Source: Thermocrispum agreste DSM 44070
GTDB taxonomy: Bacteria > Actinomycetota > Actinomycetes > Mycobacteriales > Pseudonocardiaceae
Assembly: GCF_000427905.1 (NCBI RefSeq)
Contig: NZ_ATYX01000012.1
Span: forward strand, 1-40,937
Direction: 5' to 3'
Length of the DNA: 40,937 bases
Each line of letters opens with the position of its first letter. Within the stretch, counting starts at the first letter, position 1. Below the pieces are notes generated by a model, which worked only from the letters and a program-made list of their open reading frames with translations, had not been told where the DNA came from and ran no database searches. Position numbers and translations under genes: made by a program. Shown in pieces: positions 33,696 through 40,937 of the stretch.

Positions 33696-34084
33696 AGGAA
33701 GGTGGCGCCGATCGACATGTCGTACAGCGCGGCATAGCCCATCAGGATCAGCAGCGCATGCGTCACGATCACCCAGAACAGGGCGAACCCGGTCCACCGG
33801 TGCCACACGGTCAGCCGGTCCATGCCGATCCGATGATCCAGCCACGGCAGCCGGGCAGCGAGCGTCAGCTGAACGATCAGCAGCAGGGCGGCATGCAGCC
33901 CGAAGAACTTCGCCACCGTGAGGATCGCGTTCTTGCCTGACCCGGCGGTGACGAAAAGGAACTCCACGACGGCGGCGGCACCGAGCACGCCTGCCAACAC
34001 CACATGCCGCGCCCGCTGGCTGGGCGGCACCGCTTCCTCCGCCACTTCTTCTTTCGTCGCCACAGTCCCCACCCCACCCCGCAT
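33671..34084 (-). pseudogene. Ferric reductase-like transmembrane oxidoreductase, 5' fragment
   Basis: The ATG at 34084 overlaps the FkbM gene stop (TGATG), so it was translationally coupled to it. About 130 residues remain, with membrane helices VVLAGVLGAAAVVEFLFVTA, AKFFGLHAALLLIVQLTLAA and WTGFALFWVIVTHALLILMG. His residues placed as in ferric-reductase heme-binding domains are visible (GLHAAL, VWHRWTG, VTHALL). The sequence is cut after ATFLSLA at about 33695, and the FAD and NAD(P) domains are gone. It is joined to the CYTH fragment by a deletion with a short overlap (gcgacgagacca). Loss of function is expected. Confidence 0.75.
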
Positions 34085-34839
34085 CACTCGCCGGTCAACC
34101 GAGCGTAGATGTCACCGGACCGCCCACCGGGCCGCACGCGGTCGAGCACCCGCAGCAGCTGCTCTGCGTCCAGCCAGTGTTCGCTGACCAGGCGCATCGT
34201 CTCCACCGGCGAGTAGTTGTAGCGGTATCCGCCCGCCGCCGCCCCCAGCTCGTCGACCAGCCGCAGCGCCTCCAGTGCCTGGTCGTGCGCTTGCGGCAGG
34301 TACTCGAACGACAGCGCGCGGAGCGGTCTGCTGAGCCCGGCGAGCACTTCGACCTCGAATCCTTCGACGTCGATCTTGCAGAAGGCCGGCTCGCCGTGCC
34401 GGGCGATGAGCGCATCGAGCGTAGTGACCTCGACGTCGATCGTCGCGTCCCATTCCACACCGGCGAACCGGCGGTCTCGCGAGACGGTCTCCGTCCATTC
34501 CGGCGACGCCGACGAGACCGTCGGTGTGGCGGTCGAGACGCGCAGCTGAACCCGGCCTGGCCGGGCGCCGACTGCGAGCGGCACGATCGTCACGCCTTCG
34601 TCGCGCCGGAACAGCCAGCGCAGCACGGCAAGGCAATCCAGCTGTGGTTCGACCGCGATCACCTCGGCACCGAGCTTCCGCCACGCCCTGGTCCGGCTGC
34701 CGACATGGGCGCCGATGTCGAACCCGAGCCGCCCGGGACCGAGGAATTCCCGGTAGAAGCGCTGCAGGCGACGGCTCCGCCCCGGAATCCCGTGGTACAT
34801 CACGAGCGATCGAGCGATCCCGCGAACACGCCGCACCAT
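34084..34839 (-). CDS. FkbM family methyltransferase
   Basis: The 251-residue protein starts at the ATG at 34839, with GGGGA 5 nt upstream; the frame beyond it lacks domain sequence. The SAM-binding motif is LGFDIGAHVGSRTRAWRKLG near residue 37, with VIAVEPQ closing the second strand. The FkbM-type catalytic segment FCKIDVEGFEVEVLAGL lies near residue 155. The C-terminal NYSPVETMRLVSEHWLDAEQ is also family-like. These enzymes O-methylate sugars, lipids or polyketides. It is divergent from a glycosyltransferase and next to a second methyltransferase, so a sugar acceptor in a glycolipid or polysaccharide is plausible. Confidence 0.88.
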   Translation of the reverse strand: MVRRVRGIARSLVMYHGIPGRSRRLQRFYREFLGPGRLGFDIGAHVGSRTRAWRKLGAEVIAVEPQLDCLAVLRWLFRRDEGVTIVPLAVGARPGRVQLRVSTATPTVSSASPEWTETVSRDRRFAGVEWDATIDVEVTTLDALIARHGEPAFCKIDVEGFEVEVLAGLSRPLRALSFEYLPQAHDQALEALRLVDELGAAAGGYRYNYSPVETMRLVSEHWLDAEQLLRVLDRVRPGGRSGDIYARLTGE

Positions 34840-34967
34840 GTCGTCCCCTACCGTCGTCCGGCCGTCGGATCCTGTGGTGAACGCTACAGTGTCGGAGGCC
34901 CTGTGGAAGGTGTCGTCGAGGGTGGTCGACGAACGTGTGGCAGGCCGTGGTGGAGGAGGATCGGCGC

Positions 34968-36044
34968 TTGGCGGCACACCTGGCATTCGTCGCACCGCCC
35001 GGCGCGGTTTCCGGTGCCGAGCCGACCGGCGGCAACATCTACGACCGCCGGATGGTGGAGGGCCTGCGTGCGGCGGGCCTGCAAGTCACGTTCACCGCTG
35101 CGGCGGGGAGCTGGCCGCGACCGTCCCGGGAGGATCGTGCCGGGCTCGCGCGAGTGCTGGACCAGATCAGCGACGATGCGCCCGTCGTGCTGGACGGCCT
35201 GATCGCCTGCTCGGCACCGGACGTCCTGGCTGGGCACGCCGAGCGGCTGCGGCTGGTCGTGCTGGTGCACATGCCGTTGGGCGATGACGTCGGGCTGCCC
35301 GCCCAGGTGGCGGCCGAGCTGGCCGACCGAGAGCGGCGCACACTTCGGATGGCCCGTGCCGTGGTGGCAACGAGCAACGCCACGGCGGACCGCCTTCGCC
35401 GGAGTCACGGACTGGATGTCCAGGTCGTCGAGCCCGGCGTGGACCCGGCTCCCGGGGCCAGGCCCAGCACCCGGGGCGATCGGCTGTTGTGCGTCGCTTC
35501 GGTCGCGCCGGTCAAGGGCCAGGACGTGCTCGTCGACGCCCTGGCCGCACTGACGGATCTGCCGTGGCATTGTCGCTGTGTCGGGGCCGAGCGCCACGCC
35601 GATTTCGCCGCATCCGTGCGCCGCCGGATCGCCGACCTCGGTCTGACGGACCGGATCGTGCTGGCAGGCGCACAGACGGACGATCAGCTCGAGGCCTCCT
35701 ACGCCGAATCGGACCTGCTGGTCTTGCCGTCCCGCGCCGAGTCCTACGGGATGGTCGTCGTCGAGGCGTTGGCACGCGGCATTCCGGTCGTGGCGTCGGC
35801 GGTGGGTGGCCTGCTGGAGGCGGTTGGTACGACGAGCATCGGCCCGCCCGGAATCCTGGTCCCTCCGGACGACCCGCCCGCACTCGCCGTGGCGGTGCGC
35901 ACATGGTTGACCAGCCGCGCCGAGCGAAACCGTCTCCGCGGTGCGGCGCACGAGCGTCGCACCGCACTCGAGCCGTGGTCGGCGGCGGCCCGCAGATTCG
36001 CCACGGTGCTTCGCCGACTCACGCCCTCCGGGACGGCATCATGA
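34968..36044 (+). CDS. GT4-type glycosyltransferase
   Basis: This encodes 358 residues. The TTG at 34968 has GGAGGAGG about 9 nt upstream and directly begins the Rossmann strand HLAFVAPPG, so it is preferred to a GTG at 34935. The GT-B fold shows an N-terminal acceptor domain with GGNIYDRRMVEGLRAAGL and LVVLVHMPLG. The C-terminal donor domain has LLCVASVAPVKGQDVLVDAL near 170, VGAERHADF, and the E-x7-E nucleotide-sugar motif in PSRAESYGMVVVEALARGIP near 255. GT4 enzymes retain anomeric configuration and use nucleotide sugars. The last four bases (ATGA) overlap the next gene, so the two are coupled. Confidence 0.88.
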   Translation: MAAHLAFVAPPGAVSGAEPTGGNIYDRRMVEGLRAAGLQVTFTAAAGSWPRPSREDRAGLARVLDQISDDAPVVLDGLIACSAPDVLAGHAERLRLVVLVHMPLGDDVGLPAQVAAELADRERRTLRMARAVVATSNATADRLRRSHGLDVQVVEPGVDPAPGARPSTRGDRLLCVASVAPVKGQDVLVDALAALTDLPWHCRCVGAERHADFAASVRRRIADLGLTDRIVLAGAQTDDQLEASYAESDLLVLPSRAESYGMVVVEALARGIPVVASAVGGLLEAVGTTSIGPPGILVPPDDPPALAVAVRTWLTSRAERNRLRGAAHERRTALEPWSAAARRFATVLRRLTPSGTAS

Positions 36045-36862
36045 CGCCCGGATGGGTCACTGCCGATTGGCTCGCGCTGCGCGAACCCGCGGATGCGGCG
36101 GCACGCACCGCCGAGCTGGTCGACCTGCTTGCCGAACGGCTCTCCACACGGCCGTCGGTCGTGGTCGATCTGGGTAGCGGCAGCGGGGCGAACATGCGCT
36201 GGCTCGCACCCCGCATTTCCGGCGCCCAGGTCTGGTGGCTGATCGACCAGGACCGGCGTCTGCTCGAGCTGGCCGAGCAGACCGCTCTCACCGCAGCCGA
36301 CGGCGCTCCGGTGACCGTGGAAACGCGATGTGCCGACCTCACCCGGTTGACCACGGACGACTTCACCGATGCGTCACTGGTGAGCGCGTCGGCGCTGCTC
36401 GACCTGCTGACTGCTGACGAAGTCCGGACCCTGGTGGACACCGTGGCAGCCGCAGGCACTCCGGCGTTGTTCGCCCTCTCGGTCACCGGCCGCGTCGAAT
36501 GCGAGCCGTCCGATCCCGGCACGGCCGCCATCACTGCGGCGTTCAACGGCCATCAACAGCGCCCGATCCGCGGACGCGGCCGCTTGCTGGGTCCTTCGGC
36601 CCCAGCGGTCACCACCGACGCCTTCCGCAGACACGGCTGGACCGTGGTGGCCGAACCGAGCCCGTGGCGACTCGACGCCACCCATGCCGACCTGCAGATG
36701 CGTTGGCTGACCGAATGGTGCGCGGCCGCGGCCGAGCACGATCAACACCTCGTCCCCACGATCGAGGCAGCCATGACCCGGTGGCGGACGGCGTGGGAGG
36801 CGGGGACGCTCCGCATCGTGGTGCACCACGTGGATCTGCTTGCGATCCCACCGGGCAGGTGA
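36041..36862 (+). CDS. Class I SAM-dependent methyltransferase
   Basis: The 273-residue protein begins at the ATG that overlaps the glycosyltransferase stop. The SAM motif is VVVDLGSGSGANMRWLAPRI near residue 40, followed by WWLIDQDRRLLELA with the acidic ribose-binding position. CADLTRLTTDD and DASLVSASALLDLLTADEV resemble motifs II and III. It has no membrane segment or signal peptide. Coupling to the glycosyltransferase implies that it modifies the same product. From memory, pairs like this occur in actinobacterial clusters with a CDP-alcohol phosphatidyltransferase. The substrate is unknown. Confidence 0.85.
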   Translation: MTPGWVTADWLALREPADAAARTAELVDLLAERLSTRPSVVVDLGSGSGANMRWLAPRISGAQVWWLIDQDRRLLELAEQTALTAADGAPVTVETRCADLTRLTTDDFTDASLVSASALLDLLTADEVRTLVDTVAAAGTPALFALSVTGRVECEPSDPGTAAITAAFNGHQQRPIRGRGRLLGPSAPAVTTDAFRRHGWTVVAEPSPWRLDATHADLQMRWLTEWCAAAAEHDQHLVPTIEAAMTRWRTAWEAGTLRIVVHHVDLLAIPPGR

Positions 36863-36868
36863 CGAGGT

Positions 36869-38494
36869 TCAGCTCGGCGGCCGGCCGAACGTGGTGAGGA
36901 AACGATCGCGGAAGGTGTCCATCCGCCACACCTGCGCGCGCGGACTCGGCGCCATCCCGGGCTCCCAGCGCCATGCCGCGATCCGGTCAAGCACGTCTCT
37001 GTCGCGGGTGACGACGGTGATCGGCACGTCGCGTTCCGGGCCACCTCCGGTGATCATCGATGCGGGCTGGTGGTCGCCCACGACGATGAACACGGTCTTG
37101 TCGTCGCCGTAGCGTTCGATGAAGGACGTGATCGTCCGCAAGGTGTAACGGATGGTGTCGGCGTAACCGGCGCGGGAGCCGCCAGGGGGCGACACCGTGG
37201 CGGGCGTCCGGCGCAGGATCGACCCGTCGCCGAGCTCGTCCCACGGCACCATCCTGGGCACCTTGTCCCATGGCCAGTGGCTGCTGATCAAGTCGATTTC
37301 GGCCATGATCGGCCCACCATGCCGAGCGAGTTCCCGGCGAGCGAACACTTCGAGGGTGTACTGGTCGGGAATGCCACCCATCGCGTAGCGCGGGCCGCGA
37401 TAACCCAGCGCCTCCGCGTCGTAGTAGGCGTCGAAGTCGTAGAAGCCGCGGTGCGGCCACGGTCCGGTGTTGGCCGGCACGACGCCGACCGTCCGCCAGC
37501 CCGCCCGGTCGAACGCGGCCGTGAGGTGGAACCGGTCGGTGTCCATCAGGTCGGCGTGTTTGAGGTGGTTGTCCACCCACACCCCGGTCTGCAGCGTGGC
37601 ATGGGCCAGCCAGCTGCCGCCGCCGACGGTCGGGGAAGTCAGGAAGGCGGACCGTGCTCCGAAGCCCGCCGACCGCAGGCGCGCCGTGCCCTCGGCGAGG
37701 GTTGCGCGCACCTGCGGACCGATCTCCCGGTCCTGCAGCGCGACCCGCCCGTAGCTTTCCACGAACATCAGCACGACGTTCTTGCCGCGCAGCGCGGTAA
37801 GCAGCTCGTCCGCTGGAACGTCCGCGAATTGGTCGTCCGCGACGGCACGCTCGAACTGCGCGCGATCTCGCAGGTCGGCTGCGATCTCCCTGGCCTGGTC
37901 GTAGGCGAACCCGGCCGCGCTGCTCGCCGCGACCGGCAGCCCGGCAACCAACGCGACCACCCACACCACGGCAAGGGCGAGGGCGGTCCGCATCGCGGGC
38001 GTCCGGCGTGCTCGCACGAAGCCACTCACTCGGACCGCAGCGATCGTGCAGCAGACCACCAGAGCAGCGGCAGCAAGCACCACCGCAATCACCGTGGCGA
38101 TGGCCAGCGGCCTGCCGACCTGGGGCGTCAGCAGATCGATCACCGGGGTGAGCGATTGCCAGTCGTAGGCCAGATGAAAGCTCCGGCCGAGTGCGGTGAA
38201 CAAACCCAGATCGAGGGCTTTGACGAAAGCGACGACCCCCAGCGTGAACCCGAAACCGGCCGCCACCGGGCGCACCGCCCGGACAGGAAGAAGCAGCAGC
38301 ACGACAACGACGACGACCGGCTCGACGGGGATCCGGAAGAACGACCACACACTCAGTGCCGCGGGATCGACCGGGGCCAGCACGGCGAACAGGGCCACGC
38401 CGAGACCGAGAACGGTGACAATCCCAGCCGCAAGCGTCCGGCCGCGCTTCAGCTCTGACGGCACCTTTGGGACACTACCCGCCGCATTTCGCAC
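36869..38494 (-). CDS. Membrane-anchored sulfatase-family phosphotransferase (LTA synthase-like)
   Basis: The frame gives 541 residues from a GTG at 38494, but a GTG at 38464 preceded by TAGTGT could be a leaderless start. Five hydrophobic segments fill residues 20-200 (for example TLAAGIVTVLGLGVALFAVL). The extracytoplasmic domain is of the alkaline phosphatase/sulfatase fold. NVVLMFVESYG near 240 holds the metal-binding Glu, SPTVGGGSWLAHATLQTG near 290 the nucleophile region, DLISSHWPWDKVPRM the distal loop, and VFIVVGDHQPASM near 480 the Asp-His metal ligands. LTA synthase relatives transfer phosphoglycerol or phosphoethanolamine to envelope glycans. It ends 7 nt from the convergent methyltransferase gene and is divergent from the CDP-alcohol phosphatidyltransferase. 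Confidence 0.82.
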   Translation of the reverse strand: MRNAAGSVPKVPSELKRGRTLAAGIVTVLGLGVALFAVLAPVDPAALSVWSFFRIPVEPVVVVVVLLLLPVRAVRPVAAGFGFTLGVVAFVKALDLGLFTALGRSFHLAYDWQSLTPVIDLLTPQVGRPLAIATVIAVVLAAAALVVCCTIAAVRVSGFVRARRTPAMRTALALAVVWVVALVAGLPVAASSAAGFAYDQAREIAADLRDRAQFERAVADDQFADVPADELLTALRGKNVVLMFVESYGRVALQDREIGPQVRATLAEGTARLRSAGFGARSAFLTSPTVGGGSWLAHATLQTGVWVDNHLKHADLMDTDRFHLTAAFDRAGWRTVGVVPANTGPWPHRGFYDFDAYYDAEALGYRGPRYAMGGIPDQYTLEVFARRELARHGGPIMAEIDLISSHWPWDKVPRMVPWDELGDGSILRRTPATVSPPGGSRAGYADTIRYTLRTITSFIERYGDDKTVFIVVGDHQPASMITGGGPERDVPITVVTRDRDVLDRIAAWRWEPGMAPSPRAQVWRMDTFRDRFLTTFGRPPS

Positions 38495-38522
38495 TGACGG
38501 CGCGCCGACCGTCGCCTATGTT
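38494..38522 (+). promoter_or_regulatory. Promoter for a leaderless CDP-alcohol phosphatidyltransferase mRNA
   Basis: CTGACG at 38494-38499 and TATGTT at 38517-38522 are separated by 17 nt. The -10 ends 6 nt before the ATG at 38529, and no ribosome-binding site is present, which fits a transcript starting at the A of the start codon. Confidence 0.6.
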
Positions 38523-38528
38523 TGATCA

Positions 38529-39251
38529 ATGACGACCACCACCCCAAGGCCGCGGGTCGGTCCGCTGGTCTGGCCGCTGGCCGGTGTCGCGGCACAGCTC
38601 GCCGAGCTCGGGCTGCTGGCCGTCTCATCCGGCCTGACGGTCGCCGGCTGGCTGATCGGTGGGGGGTACGGGCTGGTGACGGCCGCGCTGCTGATCGGGG
38701 CGCTGCGGCGTTCGCAGCGGCGGACGGTGGGGCCGGCGGATGTCGTCACCCTGCTGCGCTCGACCTTGGTGGGATCGGTGGCAGCGCTTGCCGCGGACAG
38801 CCTTGCCGGGGCGCCGGACCGGTACGTGCTCATCACCTCGACCGCGGTGGTCGCACTCGCATTGGACGCCGTGGACGGTGTGGTTGCCCGCTCGACGAAC
38901 ACGGCGTCACCGCTGGGCGCGCGGTTCGACATGGAGGTCGACGCTTCCCTGCTGGCCGTGCTCAGCATCTACTTGGTGCCGTCCGCCGGCCTGTGGGTGG
39001 TGGCCATCGGAGGGATGCGCTACGCGTTCGTCGTGGCCGGGTGGCTCCTGCCCTGGCTCCGCGGGCCGCTGAAACCGACCCGGCTCGGCAAGACCGTCGC
39101 CGCGATGCAAGGGATCGTGCTGATCGCCGCGTGCTCGCGGGTGTTCCCGGCGTGGGCCACGACGACCATGGTGGCCGCCGCACTGGCGCTTCTGGTCTTC
39201 TCCTTCGGACGGGACATCGTGCGGCTGTGGCGAGCGCGGCCGCCCGGCTGA
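38529..39251 (+). CDS. CDP-alcohol phosphatidyltransferase family protein
   Basis: The 240-residue integral membrane protein has about six hydrophobic segments. The complete family motif is present near residues 113-138: DAVDGVVAR, eight residues, then G, three residues, D, three residues, D (GARFDMEVD). The Asp residues bind the metal ions that activate the CDP-alcohol. The reaction is transfer of a phosphoalcohol from a CDP-linked donor to an acceptor lipid alcohol in the membrane. The acceptor here could be inositol-, glycerol- or sugar-type; the sequence does not tell. The start lacks a ribosome-binding site and seems leaderless. It is divergent from the sulfatase-family gene, with which it may share a product. 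Confidence 0.9.
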   Translation: MTTTTPRPRVGPLVWPLAGVAAQLAELGLLAVSSGLTVAGWLIGGGYGLVTAALLIGALRRSQRRTVGPADVVTLLRSTLVGSVAALAADSLAGAPDRYVLITSTAVVALALDAVDGVVARSTNTASPLGARFDMEVDASLLAVLSIYLVPSAGLWVVAIGGMRYAFVVAGWLLPWLRGPLKPTRLGKTVAAMQGIVLIAACSRVFPAWATTTMVAAALALLVFSFGRDIVRLWRARPPG

Positions 39252-39311
39252 CAAGCGGGAACGATCGCGAACTGGCATCTTCTTCGCCGATCAGGTCGAT
39301 ACCATGATCGC

Positions 39312-39695
39312 GTGGGTGACGAGCGTCCATCGGAGCAGGCAACGCCGAAAGCGGTGGGTGACAAGCGTGTGGGAACCCTCGTCGGACGAAGCGCGCTCGC
39401 GGTCACCCAACTCATGGCTCTCACCTCCGCCCTCTCGGCCAGCTTCACCATCGTCTTCCCCGAGCTTCTGAATCGGATCGAGTTGGTCAGCTTCGCCACA
39501 TTGGTGGCCTTGCTCGGCGTTGGTCTGGCGCTGTCGTTTGCCTTGTCACGAATACGCCCGAAGACGATTTTCACGCTCGCCGACATCACCGATCCCGAAT
39601 TACGAAAACTGTTCGATCAAGCCACGCAGGACATCGTCTGGTTTCGCCGCGAACTCGAAGTCGTGCCCGCCGGCCGCACGGAGGACAACCGTTGA
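39312..39695 (+). CDS. Small two-helix membrane protein, partner of the downstream histone-fold-like protein
   Basis: This encodes 127 residues from a GTG at 39312. TACCAT ends 6 nt upstream and no ribosome-binding site is seen, so this gene too may be leaderless. Residues 1-25 are polar, and membrane helices lie at about 26-49 (SALAVTQLMALTSALSASFT) and 57-80 (LVSFATLVALLGVGLALSFA). A cytoplasmic tail follows (KTIFTLADITDPELRKLFDQ), then helix QDIVWFRRELEVV. The stop overlaps the next start as TTGA, so the two proteins are made together and probably form a complex. No family was recognised. Confidence 0.7.
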   Translation: MGDERPSEQATPKAVGDKRVGTLVGRSALAVTQLMALTSALSASFTIVFPELLNRIELVSFATLVALLGVGLALSFALSRIRPKTIFTLADITDPELRKLFDQATQDIVWFRRELEVVPAGRTEDNR

Positions 39696-40183
39696 GCCAG
39701 GACCTCGACAGCGACGTGCCCGGATCCGAGAACCCGGACGTCGGCCAGGACGCCAACCTGCTGCGAGCCGCCCGCCGTATCAATAGCGAGCTGCACCGGC
39801 ATTCGCATCGGCCGATGATGCTCAGCCAGCAGGCCCGCGACCGGCTGACCGAGCTGCACGCCGACTATCTCGCCGACCTGGCGCAGGAGGCCATCCGGAC
39901 CGCGCGACGCGGTGGTGTGCAGACGGTCGACGAGTTCCACGTCGAGCAAGCCAGCTCTCGGCTGGGGCTGAGCCAGACGTCCGGGGCGCTGGAAACCACC
40001 GCCAACACGCTCGGCGGCGTCTTCGCCGGTGCCGGCATCGCCTTCGCGTACGAGCTGGTCTTCACCGCCGGGCCGCACAGCACGACCAAGATCGCCACGG
40101 CATTCATCATGTCGATCGTCGGCTTCGTGCTGCTCTCGATCGGCATCACGACGACCTGGAGCCGCAGGTCGAGGGCCGGTTAG
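39692..40183 (+). CDS. Membrane protein with a histone-fold-like cytoplasmic domain
   Basis: This encodes 163 residues from a TTG at 39692, with GGAGG 7 nt upstream. After a polar N-terminus, a helix (NLLRAARRINSELHRH, 23-38) is followed by a long helix (LSQQARDRLTELHADYLADL, AQEAIRTARRGG) and a turn VQTV before a short helix (EFHVEQASSRLG). From SQQAR to SRLG the 48 residues align without gaps to the alpha2-loop-alpha3 part of archaeal histones, sharing S, AR, L, A-x-EA, A, G, T, E and A positions. Two membrane helices follow (GGVFAGAGIAFAYELVF and IATAFIMSIVGFVLLSIG), then a basic tail. It is translationally coupled to the preceding two-helix membrane protein. The histone fold is my inference from pattern. 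Confidence 0.7.
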   Translation: MSQDLDSDVPGSENPDVGQDANLLRAARRINSELHRHSHRPMMLSQQARDRLTELHADYLADLAQEAIRTARRGGVQTVDEFHVEQASSRLGLSQTSGALETTANTLGGVFAGAGIAFAYELVFTAGPHSTTKIATAFIMSIVGFVLLSIGITTTWSRRSRAG

Positions 40184-40293
40184 CCGCACGACGACCGCCT
40201 GCGCACCGAGCATCGGCTCCGGTGCGGCAACCTCCTGTCCTGGCCGGGCGTGAGCCAAGCGCGTGCAGACCGCACGCGAAGGAGGAAGACCTC

Positions 40294-40500
40294 ATGTCTC
40301 GTCCCAGCTTTCGTCGCGCTGTGGCTGCCCTTTCGCCGCGGCCGAGGTGCTCCGGCAGTGGGGGCCACCGCGCACGAGGCGAGGGCGGTGACGGTCGGGC
40401 GCGCTTGGCTTCGTGCTTCGGCCGGAGGCTCGACCGGGGCTCGCGGGGCTGGGCTGGTCATGACTGCAAGCGGATGTGGAACGTCGGCGCCGACGAGTGA
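40294..40500 (+). CDS. Short reading frame with a strong ribosome-binding site, uncertain
   Basis: An ATG at 40294 is preceded by AAGGAGGAAG at good spacing. The frame gives 68 residues, starting SRPSFRRAVAAL like a basic signal-peptide n-region, but then becomes Arg/Gly-rich without a hydrophobic core. Another frame over the same DNA contains a more hydrophobic stretch (VALWLPFRRG, then GAPAVGATA), so a secreted protein gene broken by a frameshift is possible. I do not recognise a product. Confidence 0.35.
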   Translation: MSRPSFRRAVAALSPRPRCSGSGGHRARGEGGDGRARLASCFGRRLDRGSRGWAGHDCKRMWNVGADE

Positions 40501-40652
40501 CGGCGGCAGCGCCTTCAGCACTTCGGGAATCCGCCCGGCGCGCCTCGTCGGCCGGTTCCGAGGGGGAAACGGCCTCGGCATGTCGTTCACGGCGGACGAG
40601 TACATCCGGTACAGCAAGCCCGGCTCTCCGTGAGCCCGCCGATGCGGCCTGA

Positions 40653-40937
40653 CTATGCGGGATCCGGCCGGCCGGGTGGCTGGTCATCCGGCTGCGCGCA
40701 CATCGACGCGCAGCCGGGGTTCAGTTCGATCGCCCGAGCCACGTCCGCCGCCTTCTCCTCCTCGCGTCCCATCAGGGCATAGGTGACCGCCCGCTCGACG
40801 AAGTTCTGGTAGCGGTTGGGCCCGAGCTCGATGGCCCGGTCGTGATCGGCCAGCGCATCCTCGAACCGCCCCATGCATCGGTAGGTGACCGCCCGATCCC
40901 TGAAGTTCGTGTACTCGTCGGGGCCCAGCTCGATGGC
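40653..40937 (-). CDS. TPR repeat protein, partial (runs off right edge)
   Basis: The frame enters from the right edge and stops at 40653, giving the last 94 residues. Two near-identical 34-residue TPR units are visible: AIELGPDEYTNFRDRAVTYR with MGRFEDALADHDRA, then AIELGPNRYQNFVERAVTYA with LMGREEEKAADVARA, then a half unit AIELNPG. The C-terminal tail is short and Pro-rich. TPR units mediate protein contacts. The N-terminal domains that would tell its role lie outside the window. The high identity between units suggests recent internal duplication. Confidence 0.8.
   Translation of the reverse strand, partial: AIELGPDEYTNFRDRAVTYRCMGRFEDALADHDRAIELGPNRYQNFVERAVTYALMGREEEKAADVARAIELNPGCASMCAQPDDQPPGRPDPA

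Noticed and set aside
40180-40617. Minus-strand frame of 145 codons
   Set aside because: It overlaps a better plus-strand ribosome-binding site, is Arg/Pro/Ser-rich and has no recognisable start context.

Overview
The window is high-GC actinomycete DNA. GTG and TTG starts are common, there are two large ATP-binding LuxR regulators, and the left half is a mycosin/Ecc-type ESX (type VII) secretion locus. The gene repertoire fits the order Pseudonocardiales (Amycolatopsis and relatives). That placement is an inference from gene content, not from a marker gene.

Positions 1-21286 hold the type VII secretion region. On the minus strand, eccD and eccB run into two small WXG100-type genes and then two paralogous helical proteins; the second of these leaves the window at position 1. 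eccC, with three ATPase domains, is divergent on the plus strand. Facing it is a second minus-strand operon: a LuxR regulator, a beta-helix/EccA-like AAA+ fusion, an 806-residue protein with a possible ADP-ribosyltransferase-like end, and the mycosin protease mycP. A second LuxR regulator is divergent from the first. No EccE is visible.

Positions 21397-28499 are an intact tRNA-Arg(CCT) followed by a decayed integrative element of the pSAM2-like AICE type. A 44-bp copy of the tRNA 3' part recurs at 28456-28499 and marks the far end. Inside are an integrase with no N-terminus and several frameshifts, a 5' fragment of an FtsK-like transfer gene fused to it by deletion, the 3' end of an spd-type gene, a methyltransferase with an altered C-terminus, an IS701-like insertion sequence with 5-bp target duplications, an endonuclease VII-like gene and an intact SRA-HNH modification-dependent nuclease.

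Positions 28500 to about 33695 look like a second, serine-recombinase element abutting the same att site. It has a large serine recombinase, a small upstream protein, an array of ten GTCTCG hexamers, a replication-relaxation protein and a hypothetical gene. It ends at a deletion junction where a class IV adenylate cyclase (CYTH) 3' fragment meets the 5' end of a ferric-reductase-like membrane gene.

Positions 34082-40937 return to chromosome-like genes: an FkbM methyltransferase, a GT4 glycosyltransferase coupled to a class I methyltransferase, a membrane sulfatase-family enzyme and a CDP-alcohol phosphatidyltransferase. These could assemble or modify a cell-envelope glycolipid or polymer. They are followed by a translationally coupled pair of small two-helix membrane proteins. 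The second of these carries a stretch that aligns without gaps to the archaeal histone fold, which is the most unexpected signal in the window. A TPR protein runs off the right edge.
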